From: Xenorhabdus indica | GTDB taxonomy: Bacteria > Pseudomonadota > Gammaproteobacteria > Enterobacterales > Enterobacteriaceae | NCBI RefSeq assembly: GCF_014467235.1 | Contig: NZ_NKHP01000009.1 | Coordinates: 1-64,000, forward strand | DNA length: 64,000 bases | Reading direction: 5' to 3' | In this document: one piece after another, positions 28,653 through 39,386 of the stretch | How the letters are laid out: each line of letters begins with the position of its first letter | Numbering within the stretch: the stretch's first letter is position 1 | The notes under the pieces: model-generated | What the model was told of the DNA's origin: nothing | Seen by the model: only the letters and a program-made list of their open reading frames with translations | The model's database searches: none | Program-made: the position numbers and the translations under genes

Positions 28653-30747
28653 TCTGGCCTCATTGTTCCGTTTATCGGGGAATCGTTTACCGGGAAATAT
28701 AAAAGGCTCCCAATGGCAAATGCTTGCGGGGCCTGTACTCATCCTCATGATCTTGTCGATGATGGTACTGCCGTTACCCCCATTTCTGCTTGATTTACTG
28801 TTCACTTTTAATATCGCACTTTCCATCATGGTTTTGCTGGTAGCGATGTTTACGCGTCGGACGCTGGATTTTGCTGCTTTTCCGACGATTTTGCTGTTTT
28901 CAACATTGTTGCGTTTGTCACTGAATGTCGCATCGACGCGTATCATTCTGATGGAAGGGCATACAGGATCGGCAGCGGCAGGACAAGTCGTAGAAGCTTT
29001 CGGTCACTTCCTTGTCGGGGGTAATTTTGCCATTGGTATCGTTGTCTTTGTTATCTTGATCCTGATTAACTTTATGGTGATCACCAAAGGTGCAGGACGT
29101 ATCGCTGAAGTTGGTGCCCGCTTTGTACTGGATGGGATGCCCGGTAAACAGATGGCAATTGATGCCGATTTGAATGCCGGATTGATAGGCGAAGATGAAG
29201 CCAAGAAACGGCGCGCTGAAGTCACACAAGAAGCAGACTTCTATGGTTCGATGGATGGTGCGAGTAAATTTGTGCGCGGCGATGCCATTGCCGGGTTGAT
29301 GATCCTGGTGATCAACATCGTTGGAGGTTTGATCGTCGGTGTTGTCCAACATGGATTGAGTTTGGGGGATGCAGCAGAAGCCTATACATTGCTGACCATC
29401 GGTGATGGTTTGGTTGCTCAGTTACCGGCGTTGATTATCTCTACAGCAGCGGGTGTTATCGTGACCCGTGTTGCGACCGATGAAGATGTCGGCCAGCAAA
29501 TGGTGACACAGCTTTTCAATAACCCCAAAGTGATGATGTTGAGTGCTGGTGTATTGGGGTTGCTTGGTTTAGTGCCGGGAATGCCTAATTTTGTTTTCCT
29601 GTTGTTTACCGCGGCATTGGCGGGAGTAGGATACTTCCTGCTTCGTAAGGATAAAGATCCGCTTATGGTACAACATGAAGAGATGAAAGCAGTAGAAGAA
29701 CAACAGCAAACCGCAGAAGCTTCATGGTCTGATGTGCAACTAGAAGATCCATTGGGCATGGAAGTCGGTTATCGGTTAATCCCAATGGTAGATTTTCGCC
29801 AGAATGGTGAGCTGCTTGGGCGTATCAGTGGTATTCGTAAAAAGTTTGCGCAAGAAGTGGGCTATTTACCCCCTGTTGTTCATATTCGTGACAACCTTGA
29901 ATTAGCACCAGCCAGCTACCGTATCATGATGAAAGGAGTAGAGATAGGCCGTGGTGAAGCCCATCCGGGACGTTGGCTGGCGATTAATCCGGGCGGTGCG
30001 GTAGGTGAATTGCAGGGTGACCTGACCAAAGATCCGGCTTTCGGACTGCCGGCTGTCTGGATTGATGACAGTTTAAGGGAACAGGCACAGGTACAGGGTT
30101 ATACTGTTGTAGCGGCGAGTACCGTTGTGGCAACTCACCTGAACCATTTGTTGTCACAGCATTCCAGTGAACTGTTTGGCAGACAGGAAGCACAGCAACT
30201 GTTTGAGCGAGTCAGTCAGGAAATGCCGAAACTGACAGAAGACTTTATTCCTGGTGTCGTCAGCTTGACCACGTTGCATAAAGTTCTGCAAAACCTGTTG
30301 GCGGAGCAAGTGCCGATCCGTGATATGCGCACCATTATTGAAACACTGGCTGAACATGCACCGGTACAAACTGATCCTTATGAACTGACTGCTGTTATCC
30401 GTATTGCACTTGGCCGGGCGATTGCTCAACAATGGTTCCCCGGTGCGGATGAAATTAAAGTGATTGGCTTAGATGCGAACCTTGAACGTATTCTGCTTCA
30501 GGCATTGCAGGGTGGCGGTGGACTGGAGCCGGGACTGGCTGAAAGTCTGGAACGTCAGGCGGCAGAAGCATTGGAGCGTCAGGAAATGCTCGGTGCACCG
30601 CCTGTGTTGTTGGTCAACCACGCACTGCGTCCATTATTGTCTCGTTTTCTGCGCCGTGTATTGCCCCGATTGGTTGTACTTTCCAATCTTGAAATTACCG
30701 ATAACCGTCAGATAAGAATGACAGCGACGATTGGTGGTGCAAGATAG
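28645..30747 (+). CDS. flhA: flagellar export gate protein FlhA
   Basis: 700 aa (E. coli 692). Start at 28645 (MANLASLFRLSGN) overlaps the flhB end. Eight membrane helices in the N-terminal half with the FHIPEP loop region VGARFVLDGMPGKQMAIDADLNAG, and a large C-terminal domain that forms the nonameric ring binding chaperone-substrate complexes. It is the proton-driven core of the export gate. flhE, which follows in E. coli, is absent. Confidence 0.98.
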   Translation: MANLASLFRLSGNRLPGNIKGSQWQMLAGPVLILMILSMMVLPLPPFLLDLLFTFNIALSIMVLLVAMFTRRTLDFAAFPTILLFSTLLRLSLNVASTRIILMEGHTGSAAAGQVVEAFGHFLVGGNFAIGIVVFVILILINFMVITKGAGRIAEVGARFVLDGMPGKQMAIDADLNAGLIGEDEAKKRRAEVTQEADFYGSMDGASKFVRGDAIAGLMILVINIVGGLIVGVVQHGLSLGDAAEAYTLLTIGDGLVAQLPALIISTAAGVIVTRVATDEDVGQQMVTQLFNNPKVMMLSAGVLGLLGLVPGMPNFVFLLFTAALAGVGYFLLRKDKDPLMVQHEEMKAVEEQQQTAEASWSDVQLEDPLGMEVGYRLIPMVDFRQNGELLGRISGIRKKFAQEVGYLPPVVHIRDNLELAPASYRIMMKGVEIGRGEAHPGRWLAINPGGAVGELQGDLTKDPAFGLPAVWIDDSLREQAQVQGYTVVAASTVVATHLNHLLSQHSSELFGRQEAQQLFERVSQEMPKLTEDFIPGVVSLTTLHKVLQNLLAEQVPIRDMRTIIETLAEHAPVQTDPYELTAVIRIALGRAIAQQWFPGADEIKVIGLDANLERILLQALQGGGGLEPGLAESLERQAAEALERQEMLGAPPVLLVNHALRPLLSRFLRRVLPRLVVLSNLEITDNRQIRMTATIGGAR

Positions 30748-30783
30748 TACTGGCAGTGAAGTCTTCTGAATAATAATAAATAT

Positions 30784-30809
30784 AAGGCGATCACTACGGT
30801 GATCACCTT
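30784..30809. terminator. hairpin after flhA
   Basis: AAGG-C-GATCAC-TACG-GTGATC-A-CCTT, a 10-bp stem with one internal mismatch. No T run follows, so termination by this hairpin alone is uncertain. Confidence 0.5.
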
Positions 30810-31377
30810 ATCATAAAAATAATCAATCCTCTGGTTCTTGCCATTGCAATTGTTTTCCATTTCATCTGTAACTAACTCAAAATAGCATTTTAATGCTCTC
30901 TTTAATGAAATAGCGCATTCGGACATAGCCCGTTATTAGTGTTCTATAAATAATATCTGGTCTGATTATTTTTAAAATATATCTCTTCAGAGCTGAATCT
31001 GATTGAAATCGTCTGGAGGCAGGCTAAATACCACTGGCGACGTTTTATCACTTGGACTCAGAATTTTCGTTATTATGATAATTGTAATTCTGTCATGCAT
31101 TTCTATTGCTTTGAAAAATCTATGGTTGCCCTCCTTTTTGCAACACTCATTTTGATGAGTTTGGGGCTTGCTTAAATCTATCCGGCGTCACTGTAGGCAA
31201 GGATGCCTGCGCCTCGATGAGTTCCGCGTCTGATGAACCTTAAAAAGACAACGGCTTCAAAGAGCCATTTTTTTAATTAGGTTTCTCATCAGGCCGGCAG
31301 GCCGTTCATGTCATCAATTATTAGTCTTCGCAAAACCAGTGGGGTAACAGTTAAATAGCTTCACAATGACGCCTGCT
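30810..31377. other. gene-free region between flhA and IS remnant
   Basis: About 570 bp without a supported gene. It holds short inverted repeats such as CATTTTGATGAG / CTCATCAGG-type words around 31140-31300, probably the end region of the insertion element that follows. I found no convincing flhE remnant. Confidence 0.4.
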
Positions 31378-32089
31378 TTAGGCGACAAATACCGTGTGTT
31401 GTGTCGTAATAGCCCACGCTATCCGGGCGAGTTTGTTAGCCAGTGCACAGGCCACTACATTGGAATGCTTTCGTTCAAGTTGCTGCTTAACCCAGTCAGC
31501 CAGTTTTCCCTGCCCATGCTCGATATGCTGCATGAACGACCGGGCACAGAGCATCAACAGTTGCCGGAGTGTCTTGTTACCCCGTTTACTGATCCCCAAT
31601 AAGGTCGTCTTTCCTTCGGTACTGTACTGGCGGGGAACCCATCCCGTCGAGGCCGCAAAATTCCGGCTACAGGCGTATTGTTTGCCATCACCCAGTTGCG
31701 AGGAAAGCACACTCGCCGTAATGGGACCAACACCGGGAATAGTCATCAGCCGCTGCCCGGTATCATCCTGAGCAATCTCCTGTGACAAGGCGGTTTCAAT
31801 CTCGGTGATTTGTTCAACCAAATAGTGATAATGCGCCTGTAAACGCAGTAATACCTGCATCTGATTGGTGGTTTTGACTTTATCCCGAATCAGCGATCCG
31901 CCTTGCCATGAAGTGCGCGCCCGCACAGGCTCCCATCACAACCGTTGCCGGAGAACAGTCGGCTAAGAATTCCATCAACTTAGTACGGGTGAATTTTTTA
32001 CGCATCAGGGCTTTCCCCGATGGATCCTGACAATGGATATGAAAGGAATGCTTGCCGAGATCGATGCCAATCAGTGCGATGGTGTTCAT
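31378..32089 (-). pseudogene. IS110-family transposase, internally deleted
   Basis: Two overlapping minus-strand pieces in different frames. 31880-32089 gives the N-terminus with the first catalytic Asp in IGIDLGKHSFHIH; 31378-31926 gives the C-terminal part with TIPGVGPITASVLSSQLGDG and GISKRGNKTLRQLL. A normal transposase of this family has about 330-345 aa; here roughly a quarter to a third is missing (about 80 residues after ACAGAHFMARRIADSG and about 30 near the MRLQ/LLRLQ junction), with a frame change at the join. It cannot encode an active DEDD transposase. It lies between flhA and flgN. Confidence 0.9.
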
Positions 32090-32281
32090 GATGGTAGCCT
32101 CTTATCAAAGATAATCACCCTGTTAATATACTGCCGCTAGGGTGAGGGCGGCCATCTCATTAAGATAGGGGGATTTTGAAAAAGATAGGGTTTTAATACA
32201 ACGACACAGAAACAGACCTCTTATTATTACGGATATACCAAGAGGTCTGTAAAGATTGCTGCTTAAGCAGCATGAGAATAA

Positions 32282-32722
32282 TCAAACACTGATCTTATGG
32301 CCCGATAAGGCAGAATTGTGACGGGCCTGACCATCAGCACCATAAAGAGAAGGGCTGTGATGGCTTTTCAAAAAAGCAATTGCCTGACTATTTAACTCAA
32401 TATGTTGATCCAACAAAAATCCATTATGCGCATTTAAATCACGAATTCGTTCAACCGACTGACTGATTTGATCCCACAACACCGCCAATATTTCATGGTC
32501 AGCATAAGGAGCATTCACTTTCAGCGTTTCATTTAGTTGCTGACGCTTTCTTTCCGCATGATCGAGTGCCGAAAGCAAAAATGTTTTTTGCTCTGTGACA
32601 CGATGCAGTTGATTCGCTTCAATAAAGCCTTCGCTCAGGATACGTTGTTCTTCTGCCATCGTTGTCGAAAGCGAATGTAAGTGTGCACTTTGCTGCTCAA
32701 GCAAGAGTTGAAGTTCTTCCAT
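32282..32722 (-). CDS. flgN: flagellar export chaperone FlgN
   Basis: 146 aa. A helical protein with the typical C-terminus ending near SLYGADGQARH. FlgN is the cytoplasmic chaperone for the hook-filament junction proteins FlgK and FlgL and delivers them to FlhA. It lies 70 bp downstream of flgM in the flgA-flgM-flgN order seen in enterics. Confidence 0.93.
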   Translation of the reverse strand: MEELQLLLEQQSAHLHSLSTTMAEEQRILSEGFIEANQLHRVTEQKTFLLSALDHAERKRQQLNETLKVNAPYADHEILAVLWDQISQSVERIRDLNAHNGFLLDQHIELNSQAIAFLKSHHSPSLYGADGQARHNSALSGHKISV

Positions 32723-32792
32723 TTATGGCCTTTATGATTTTGCTGGTTTATTGCTTATATTCCTTGTTATTAAGGTAATAAGTTTTAATTAA

Positions 32793-33077
32793 TCAGTTTT
32801 CAAGGGCTTCTCTGAGCAGGGCATCAGCAATTTTACCGCTGTCCATGGTCAGGGTTCCCTTTGCAATCGCTTCTTTCAGTTGTTGTACTTTTTGAATATT
32901 AATGTCTTGACTACTTGGCTGAACCAGTTTTTTCTGCGCCTCACTCAGTCTAACTTGCGTATCGGCGCTTTTTTCTGCAACAGCCACAATCCTGCGAGTG
33001 CTCTGGGCAGTTTCATTGGCATTGCGTTGCTGTAAAGCAGCAATAGCCAGTAGAGGTTGAGTGCGTTCAATACTCAT
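32793..33077 (-). CDS. flgM: anti-sigma28 factor FlgM
   Basis: 94 aa (enteric FlgM 97). MSIERTQPLL start, disordered middle, and the C-terminal sigma28-binding region VQQLKEAIAKGTLTMDSGKIADALL. It holds FliA inactive until it is exported through the completed hook-basal body. Served by its own sigma28 promoter at 33183-33209 in addition to read-through from flgA. Confidence 0.96.
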   Translation of the reverse strand: MSIERTQPLLAIAALQQRNANETAQSTRRIVAVAEKSADTQVRLSEAQKKLVQPSSQDINIQKVQQLKEAIAKGTLTMDSGKIADALLREALEN

Positions 33078-33182
33078 AATCGTAATCCTTTAATCAGGCA
33101 TTATTTATTTGTCTTAACTCTATTGGGTAGAGGTAGCAGGCGATATACCGCTGGCATGCCTGTAAATCATGGTCTGATGGTT

Positions 33183-33209
33183 ATATCGGCGTAGAAACAT
33201 AAAACTTTA
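33183..33209 (-). promoter_or_regulatory. sigma28 (FliA) promoter of flgM
   Basis: The minus strand reads TAAAGTTT, then GCCGATAT with 15 nt between TAAA (33206-33209) and GCCGATAT (33183-33190). This is a near-perfect class 3 promoter just downstream of the flgA stop, as in E. coli and Salmonella. Confidence 0.92.
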
Positions 33210-33214
33210 GCCAT

Positions 33215-33895
33215 TCATAACATCATTTTTACACTACCATTTTCCTGAGCTTCTCCGGTAATAACCTGTCCAGAAACCAAGCGGACACGAATATTATCAA
33301 AACTTGCAGCATTGTTAATTGCTTTTCCTTCATAACGTACCCGGAAATTTTGCCCATCTACGGTGATGACAACATTTTGTCCGGCTTTAATCACCCATGG
33401 ACGCCGGAGCATATTACGTGTGATGAATTGCCCGGCAGGTATGTTGCGAATGGCAATACCATTAAGTGTAACCTTTTTGTTATGAATGATGTCGTTTGGC
33501 AATTTGTCTAAAGCGCCTGTTTTGACCTGAAAATCTTTTTCTCTCAGTACCGAATTACGTTGAATTGCACGATTTGAAACTAAGTATGGGCCGATAACAC
33601 GGACGTAGATTTGCATAAAACGACGTTGCTGACCACAGTTAACCGGCAGCGAAATATTTCCCCAATTTTTATTGCCCATTGGTGGATGTATTTCAGGAGA
33701 TTCACATGTTGGCCATTGTTGTTCCGGTGTTTTAATGTCTACGGAAACTTTATAGTTCGTGCCGTGATGAATTTGCTTGAAATAATCATTGATTGAACGG
33801 GGTAAATCATTCCCCCATGCCAAAGAACCAGCAAAAAACAGGTTAAGAAAAAAGGTAAGGAAGCCGATAAATTTTAATGCAGGCATTTTAATCAT
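33215..33895 (-). CDS. flgA: flagellar P-ring chaperone FlgA
   Basis: 226 aa (E. coli 219). An N-terminal signal peptide (hydrophobic run GFLTFFLNLFFAGSLAWG) and C-terminal SAF domain ending RVRLVSGQVITGEAQENGSV. FlgA is a periplasmic chaperone that helps FlgI form the P ring. Met at 33895 has GAGAG 6 nt upstream; Met at 33886 is also possible. Divergent from flgB. Confidence 0.95.
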   Translation of the reverse strand: MIKMPALKFIGFLTFFLNLFFAGSLAWGNDLPRSINDYFKQIHHGTNYKVSVDIKTPEQQWPTCESPEIHPPMGNKNWGNISLPVNCGQQRRFMQIYVRVIGPYLVSNRAIQRNSVLREKDFQVKTGALDKLPNDIIHNKKVTLNGIAIRNIPAGQFITRNMLRRPWVIKAGQNVVITVDGQNFRVRYEGKAINNAASFDNIRVRLVSGQVITGEAQENGSVKMML

Positions 33896-34176
33896 CTTTA
33901 TCTCTCTTATTCTTACCTTACTCTTCTATTACCTGACACCAGTGAGGTAAACCATGATGCCAAAAATATTCAGTATCTGCTGGAGGTTAATAGTGTAACG
34001 CGCTTGATTATTAGTTAATGGGATAAATAGCAAATCAATTTGTGTCTATTCTTCGAATCGGCTTTTTCTTCTGCGTTTATGCTGTTAGCGCTCTTAATGC
34101 GTTACGGGGCTTGGTTCTGCGGGACTTACCCTAAACTGGCCTATAAAGCTGGCTATAAAACAGGCGAGGGAGGAAT
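33896..34176. promoter_or_regulatory. divergent flgA/flgB promoter region
   Basis: 281 bp between two divergent flagellar operons, expected to carry class 2 promoters and FlhDC sites. No coding frame is seen. The loose FlhDC consensus did not allow me to fix a site by eye. Confidence 0.5.
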
Positions 34177-34593
34177 ATGCTCGATAAATTAGATACCGCC
34201 TTTCATTTTCGACAAGAAGCCCTGGTACTCCGCAACCAGCGGCAGGAAATTCTGTCGGCAAACATTGCCAATGCGGATACCCCTGGCTATCAGGCTCGCG
34301 ATATCGATTTTGCCGCCCAATTAAGAAAGGTGATGGAACATGGTCGTGTGACGGGGAATGGAATTGGGCTGACTCTGACTTCCAATCGACATATTCCCAT
34401 TCAGCCTCAGAAACGTCTGGAGATGGATCTGTTGTACCGGGTGCCTCACCAGACGGCGATGGATGGAAATACCGTTGACATGGATATGGAACGCAGCAAT
34501 TTTGCAGATAACAGTCTGAAATATCAGGCTGAACTGACCATGACGAATGCTCAGATCAAAAGCATGATGTCAGTTCTACAGTCACAAGGATAA
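34177..34593 (+). CDS. flgB: flagellar proximal rod protein FlgB
   Basis: 138 aa, the E. coli length. Conserved N-terminal rod/hook motif [21 protein letters not shown] and C-terminal helix [20 protein letters not shown] component of the proximal rod, exported through the flagellar secretion apparatus. First gene of the flgBCDEFGHIJ(KL) operon. flgC follows after 5 nt. Confidence 0.97.
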   Translation: MLDKLDTAFHFRQEALVLRNQRQEILSANIANADTPGYQARDIDFAAQLRKVMEHGRVTGNGIGLTLTSNRHIPIQPQKRLEMDLLYRVPHQTAMDGNTVDMDMERSNFADNSLKYQAELTMTNAQIKSMMSVLQSQG

Positions 34594-34598
34594 TGGGA

Positions 34599-35003
34599 AT
34601 GTCTCTACTCAGTATTTTTGATATTGCCGGCTCCGCGCTTTCTGCTCAGTCTCAGCGGCTGAATGTCAGTGCCAGCAATATGGCGAATGCCGATAGTATC
34701 GTTGGGCCGAATGGCGAGCCTTATCGTGCCAAACAAGTCGTATTTCGTGTCGCTGCACCAGCAGGACAGGAGATCGGCGGTGTGCGCGTCAGTGAAGTGG
34801 TGGATGATCCCACACCTTTTCGTCTTGAATATCAGCCGGGTAACCCGTTGGCTGATGAAAAAGGTTATGTACGTATGCCGAATGTGGATGTCGTCGGGGA
34901 AATGGTCAATACCATCTCGGCTTCCCGCAGCTATCAGGCGAACGTTGAAGTACTTAATACCACCAAATCCATCATGCTGAAAACGCTGACGCTGGGCCAG
35001 TAA
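34599..35003 (+). CDS. flgC: flagellar proximal rod protein FlgC
   Basis: 134 aa, the E. coli length. Of two in-frame ATGs (34593, 34599), the second is 8 nt from AAGGA and gives the known N-terminus [14 protein letters not shown], so it was chosen. Rod motif ASNMANADS and C-terminus [20 protein letters not shown]. Part of the proximal rod. Confidence 0.97.
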   Translation: MSLLSIFDIAGSALSAQSQRLNVSASNMANADSIVGPNGEPYRAKQVVFRVAAPAGQEIGGVRVSEVVDDPTPFRLEYQPGNPLADEKGYVRMPNVDVVGEMVNTISASRSYQANVEVLNTTKSIMLKTLTLGQ

Positions 35004-35016
35004 CAGGAATATCGTT

Positions 35017-35727
35017 ATGGGAATTACCGCTCCAATTAATGAATCATTGGATAATTCAGCAGTCAGTGAACTGTCTAAATTGGGCAACCAAAAACCGCAA
35101 AATAGTGGTGATATCAAAGACAGTTTCTTGAATATTCTGGTTGCCCAGCTTAAAAACCAAGATCCAACCAACCCAATGCAAAACAGTGAATTGGCTTCAC
35201 AGATTGCGCAGATCAGTACCGTTGAGGGGATTGAGAAACTCAATAAGACGTTGGGTTCCATTGTCGGACAAATGGACAGTAACCACACGATGCAAACGGT
35301 AGCACTGATTGGCCGAGATGTCATGGTTCCTGGCAATGAGATTTTGCTGGGGGCTGGTGAAAACAGTGCAACCCCAATTGGCTTTGAACTAAACCGACCC
35401 GCCGATACCGTCAAAGTGACCATCAGAAATAAAAGTGGCGTAGTTGTTCGGGAGATGGAATTCAATAAATTAGATCCCAGCTCATCCGAATTTTTGGGTG
35501 CCGGTGTACACAGCTTCGGATGGGATGGTAAAGACGCAGACGGCAATGCAGTGGAACAAGGCGCTTACAACTTCACCGTTTCCGCAAGCCAGCAGGATCA
35601 AGCGTTGATGGTCAATTCCCTGCGATCTGCCAAGGTTGAAGGCGTTGTGCGGCAAGAGAATGGCACTAAATTGGATTTAGGGCTGGTAGGTACGGTAAAC
35701 ATGGACGAAGTTCGTCAGATTCTTTAA
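35017..35727 (+). CDS. flgD: flagellar hook cap FlgD
   Basis: 236 aa (E. coli 231). The N-terminal export/assembly part has FLNILVAQLKNQDPTNPMQN, followed by the Ig-like/tudor hook-cap domains (WDGKDADGNAVEQGAYNFTV). It caps the growing hook and is discarded later. 13 nt after flgC. Confidence 0.97.
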   Translation: MGITAPINESLDNSAVSELSKLGNQKPQNSGDIKDSFLNILVAQLKNQDPTNPMQNSELASQIAQISTVEGIEKLNKTLGSIVGQMDSNHTMQTVALIGRDVMVPGNEILLGAGENSATPIGFELNRPADTVKVTIRNKSGVVVREMEFNKLDPSSSEFLGAGVHSFGWDGKDADGNAVEQGAYNFTVSASQQDQALMVNSLRSAKVEGVVRQENGTKLDLGLVGTVNMDEVRQIL

Positions 35728-35742
35728 TTAAACGGAGGACAT

Positions 35743-36951
35743 ATGTCTTTTTCACAAGCGGTCAGTGGCTTGAATGCTGCAGCGAGCAATCTGGATGTTA
35801 TTGGTAATAACATCTCAAACTCAGCGACATTTGGCTTTAAATCTAGCTCTGCCGCGTTTGCGGATGTTTTCAGTGGTTCAGACGTGGGTTTGGGGGTTAA
35901 GGTTTCTGGTATGTTTCAGAACTTTAAAGATGGCTCAACCGCTAAGACTAATCGCCAATTAGATATGGCAATTACCCAGGGTGGTTTTTTCCGCATGCAG
36001 GATCCCAGCGGTAATATTTTTTATTCCCGTAACGGTCAGTTCCAAATGGACAAAGAGCGTAATCTGATCAATATGCAGGGCATGAAGTTGACGGGTTATC
36101 CGGCGGTAAACGGAGAAATTCAGGAAGGCGGAGCTGTAGTACCACTTTCAATTCCAACGGATATGTTGAATGCGAAAGCGAGTACAGAAGTTAAGTTGAA
36201 AGCTACCCTAAATTCAATGCACAAAGCAATTGATCAGGGAAAAAATCCCTTTGATCCGAATAATAAAGATAGCTTTAACTACAGCACAACTCTGCAATTC
36301 TATGACAGTTTAGGGAATCAACATGACCTCAATATATTCTTCGTGAAAACAGCCAACAATACGTGGGAGTTTCATGCTAAGGATATTTCTGTCGCAGGCT
36401 CTGCCGCTCATAAATTGGGTAATGTGGCATTTGACGGTAATGGTCAAATGGACGGCATCAATAATACATTTAAATTCGATGTAGAATCTTTGAATGGTTC
36501 AATTGCTGCGCCAATCACCATCGATTTTTCGGGGAGTAAACAGCAGAACATTGCACAAGATTTTACCTCTAATCCAACACAAAATGGCTATGCTGCGGGT
36601 AGTTTCATTGATTACCGTGTGGATAATGACGGCAAGATTTACGCTACCTATTCCAATAACCAGAAACAAGTATTAGGTCAGGTAATACTGGCAAACTTTT
36701 CTAATCCTGAAGGCTTGACTGCGCAAGGCGATAACGTTTGGGTAGAATCCGGTGCATCCGGTAGTCCGGTAGTGGGTATTGCGGGTTCCGGTAACTTCGG
36801 CAAGCTGATTAGCAGTGCGCTGGAATCATCAAACGTTGATATGAGCCAGGAGCTGGTCAGCATGATTGTCGCCCAGCGTAACTACCAATCTAACGCCCAG
36901 ACCATCAAAACGCAGGACCAAATTCTGCAAACGCTGGTCAGCATGCGTTAA
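35743..36951 (+). CDS. flgE: flagellar hook protein FlgE
   Basis: 402 aa, the E. coli length. N-terminal SFSQAVSGLNAAASNLDVIG with GNNISNSATFGFKSS, C-terminal SNVDMSQELVSMIVAQRNYQ and TQDQILQTLVSMR, the paired coiled-coil ends of the flagellin-like axial family. Builds the hook. GGAGG lies before the start. Confidence 0.98.
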   Translation: MSFSQAVSGLNAAASNLDVIGNNISNSATFGFKSSSAAFADVFSGSDVGLGVKVSGMFQNFKDGSTAKTNRQLDMAITQGGFFRMQDPSGNIFYSRNGQFQMDKERNLINMQGMKLTGYPAVNGEIQEGGAVVPLSIPTDMLNAKASTEVKLKATLNSMHKAIDQGKNPFDPNNKDSFNYSTTLQFYDSLGNQHDLNIFFVKTANNTWEFHAKDISVAGSAAHKLGNVAFDGNGQMDGINNTFKFDVESLNGSIAAPITIDFSGSKQQNIAQDFTSNPTQNGYAAGSFIDYRVDNDGKIYATYSNNQKQVLGQVILANFSNPEGLTAQGDNVWVESGASGSPVVGIAGSGNFGKLISSALESSNVDMSQELVSMIVAQRNYQSNAQTIKTQDQILQTLVSMR

Positions 36952-36972
36952 TAGGCTCAGGCGGATAGCTTT

Positions 36973-37728
36973 ATGGATCACGTCATTTATACCGCTATGG
37001 GCGCTGCACGCCAGACGCTGGAGCACCAGGCTGTGACCACCAACAATCTGGCCAATGCGTCAACACCGGGCTTTAAAGCCCAGCTTGCTGCCTTGCGTGC
37101 TGTGCCAATTGAAGGTGAAACACTACCTACCCGTACTTTAGTTGTTGCCTCCACTCCCGGCATGGATAGCCGTCAGGGACCCATGAATTACACTTCCCGT
37201 CCGTTAGATGTGGCGGTTGGACAAGGTGGCTATCTGGCTGTTCAGCTTGAAGACGGGACAGAAGCCTATACCCGCAACGGCAGCATCCAGATTTCACCCG
37301 AAGGGCAACTGATGGTGCAGGGGCGCATGTTGATGGGCGAAAACGGGCCGATTGATGTTCCGCCGCAGGCTGAACTGACCATTGCGACAGACGGTGCCAT
37401 CTCTGCCCTGATTGCCAGCGATCCACCCACGTTATTGGGGCAGATTGGCAAGCTGAAAATCGTCAAACCGGAAGCCAACCAAGTGGTGCGGGGCGACGAT
37501 GGTTTGTTTCATTTAACGCCACAGGCGCGGGAACAGCAGGGCAATGAATTGGCGGCCAGCACCGAAGTGAAACTGATGCCAGGTGTCCTGGAAGGCAGCA
37601 ATGTTAATCCAGTGGAAAGTATGGTGAACATGATCGCCAACGCGCGTCGCTTTGAGATGCAGATGAAAGTCATACACAGTTCCGATGAAAATGCGCAGCG
37701 GGCTAACCAAATTCTCGCTATGAGCTAA
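36973..37728 (+). CDS. flgF: flagellar proximal rod protein FlgF
   Basis: 251 aa, the E. coli length. N-terminus [19 protein letters not shown] with [16 protein letters not shown] and C-terminus [20 protein letters not shown] are diagnostic. Proximal rod subunit. 21 nt after flgE. Confidence 0.97.
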   Translation: MDHVIYTAMGAARQTLEHQAVTTNNLANASTPGFKAQLAALRAVPIEGETLPTRTLVVASTPGMDSRQGPMNYTSRPLDVAVGQGGYLAVQLEDGTEAYTRNGSIQISPEGQLMVQGRMLMGENGPIDVPPQAELTIATDGAISALIASDPPTLLGQIGKLKIVKPEANQVVRGDDGLFHLTPQAREQQGNELAASTEVKLMPGVLEGSNVNPVESMVNMIANARRFEMQMKVIHSSDENAQRANQILAMS

Positions 37729-37744
37729 TCGGGGGGATAAATTC

Positions 37745-38524
37745 ATGATCCGATCTTTATGGATTGCCAAGACTGGGCTGGATGCTCAGCAAACCAATAT
37801 GGATGTTGTTGCCAATAACCTGGCAAACGTCAACACTAACGGCTTTAAACGCCAGCGTGCAGTGTTTGAAGATTTGCTCTACCAGACTGAACGTCAACCA
37901 GGTGCCATGTCATCTGAACAGACCAATCTGCCATCCGGTTTGCAGATTGGTACGGGGGTTCGTCCAGTCGCGACGGAACGGCTGCATAGCCAGGGTAATA
38001 TAGTGAAAGCCAGTACTAATGATGTGGCAATTTCAGGACGCGGCTTTTTCCAGATCCAGATGCCTGATGGAACCACTGCTTATACCCGTGATGGTTCATT
38101 TCAGAAAGATCAGAACGGCCAGTTGGTCACTGCCGGGGGTTTTCAGGTCGTGCCAGCCATCATCATTCCAGACAACACCACTAAGCTCAGTATTGCCGAT
38201 GATGGGATTGTCAGTGTCAAGGTACAGGGACAAGCCGCTCTGCAACAGGTCGGGCAGCTCACCCTGACTACGTTCATCAACGAAAGTGGCTTAGAAAGCA
38301 TTGGTGAGAACCTGTATCTGGAAACCAACAGTTCTGGTGTACCGGTGGAAAACACGCCAGGTCTCAATGGGGCTGGAACGCTTCGTCAAGGTTTTGTCGA
38401 AACGTCTAACGTCAATGTGGCAGAAGAGTTGGTCAATATGATTCAGGTGCAGCGAGCCTATGAAATCAACAGCAAGGCAGTATCAACTTCTGATCAAATG
38501 CTGCAAAAACTGGCCCAGCTATAA
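37745..38524 (+). CDS. flgG: flagellar distal rod protein FlgG
   Basis: 259 aa (E. coli 260). N-terminus [19 protein letters not shown] with [19 protein letters not shown] and C-terminus [20 protein letters not shown]. It builds the distal rod that crosses the periplasm. A GGGGGA lies before the start. 16 nt after flgF. Confidence 0.98.
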   Translation: MIRSLWIAKTGLDAQQTNMDVVANNLANVNTNGFKRQRAVFEDLLYQTERQPGAMSSEQTNLPSGLQIGTGVRPVATERLHSQGNIVKASTNDVAISGRGFFQIQMPDGTTAYTRDGSFQKDQNGQLVTAGGFQVVPAIIIPDNTTKLSIADDGIVSVKVQGQAALQQVGQLTLTTFINESGLESIGENLYLETNSSGVPVENTPGLNGAGTLRQGFVETSNVNVAEELVNMIQVQRAYEINSKAVSTSDQMLQKLAQL

Positions 38525-38591
38525 CCTAACCATTGATGGTGGGGGAACACGTTCCTCCACTATTTCTACGATAAACTTAAGAGCATAGAAG

Positions 38592-39371
38592 ATGGATACA
38601 ATGCCCGTTGCCGAAAGCCATGCTAAAAACCATGTAGCTTATGGCTCCACTGGTTTACGGAAAAACCAGAGAAATAAGTGGCGTATCAGCATACCTGTGG
38701 CGGCACTCGCATTGTCGGCACTGACATTGGGGGGCTGTGCTTATATGCCACACAAGCCACTGGTGAAAGGACAAACAACCGCAAACCCCGCTGAAACACC
38801 TGCCCCAGTGCCGAATGGTTCTATTTTTCAGACTGTCCAGCCAGTCTATTACGGTTATCAGCCACTGTTTGAAGACCGTCGTCCACGCAATATCGGCGAT
38901 ACGCTGACGATTATCCTGCAAGAAAATGTCAGTGCCAGTAAAAACTCCTCAGCCAATGCCAGCCGTAATGGTAAAACCAGTTTCGCTGCTGCCCTGACTC
39001 CCCGTTTTTTACAGGGATTGATGGGCGGTGATAAAACTGATTTGGGCATGGAAGGTAATAATGAATTTGGCGGTAAAGGCGGGGCGAATGCGAACAATAC
39101 TTTCAGGGGCACAATTACGGTGACCGTGGATCAATTGTTGGCAAACGGTAACCTGCATGTTGTCGGGGAAAAACAGATTGCTATCAATCAGGGAACGGAA
39201 TTTATCCGCTTCTCTGGCGTTGTTAACCCGCGCACCATCACTGGCAACAATACAGTCAGCTCTAATCAGGTTGCAGATGCCCGCATTGAGTATGTTGGCG
39301 ATGGTTATATCAATGAAGCGCAGCACATGGGGTGGTTACAGCGTTTCTTTATGAATATCTCACCGTTTTAA
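38592..39371 (+). CDS. flgH: flagellar L-ring lipoprotein FlgH
   Basis: 259 aa, longer than E. coli FlgH (232) because of a 48-residue N-terminal leader before the lipobox LTLGGC (Cys49). The hydrophobic core of the signal starts only about residue 32, and no later Met lies before the Cys, so the long leader is real or the start is mis-set in the parent gene. The mature part is highly conserved ([43 protein letters not shown]). Forms the outer-membrane L ring. Confidence 0.95.
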   Translation: MDTMPVAESHAKNHVAYGSTGLRKNQRNKWRISIPVAALALSALTLGGCAYMPHKPLVKGQTTANPAETPAPVPNGSIFQTVQPVYYGYQPLFEDRRPRNIGDTLTIILQENVSASKNSSANASRNGKTSFAAALTPRFLQGLMGGDKTDLGMEGNNEFGGKGGANANNTFRGTITVTVDQLLANGNLHVVGEKQIAINQGTEFIRFSGVVNPRTITGNNTVSSNQVADARIEYVGDGYINEAQHMGWLQRFFMNISPF

Positions 39372-39386
39372 AAGAGGATGGTCAGA

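Noticed and set aside
30708..30926. A 72-codon minus-strand frame after flhA
   Set aside because: It overlaps the flhA end and the hairpin, has no start signals and no similarity I can see to flhE or another gene.
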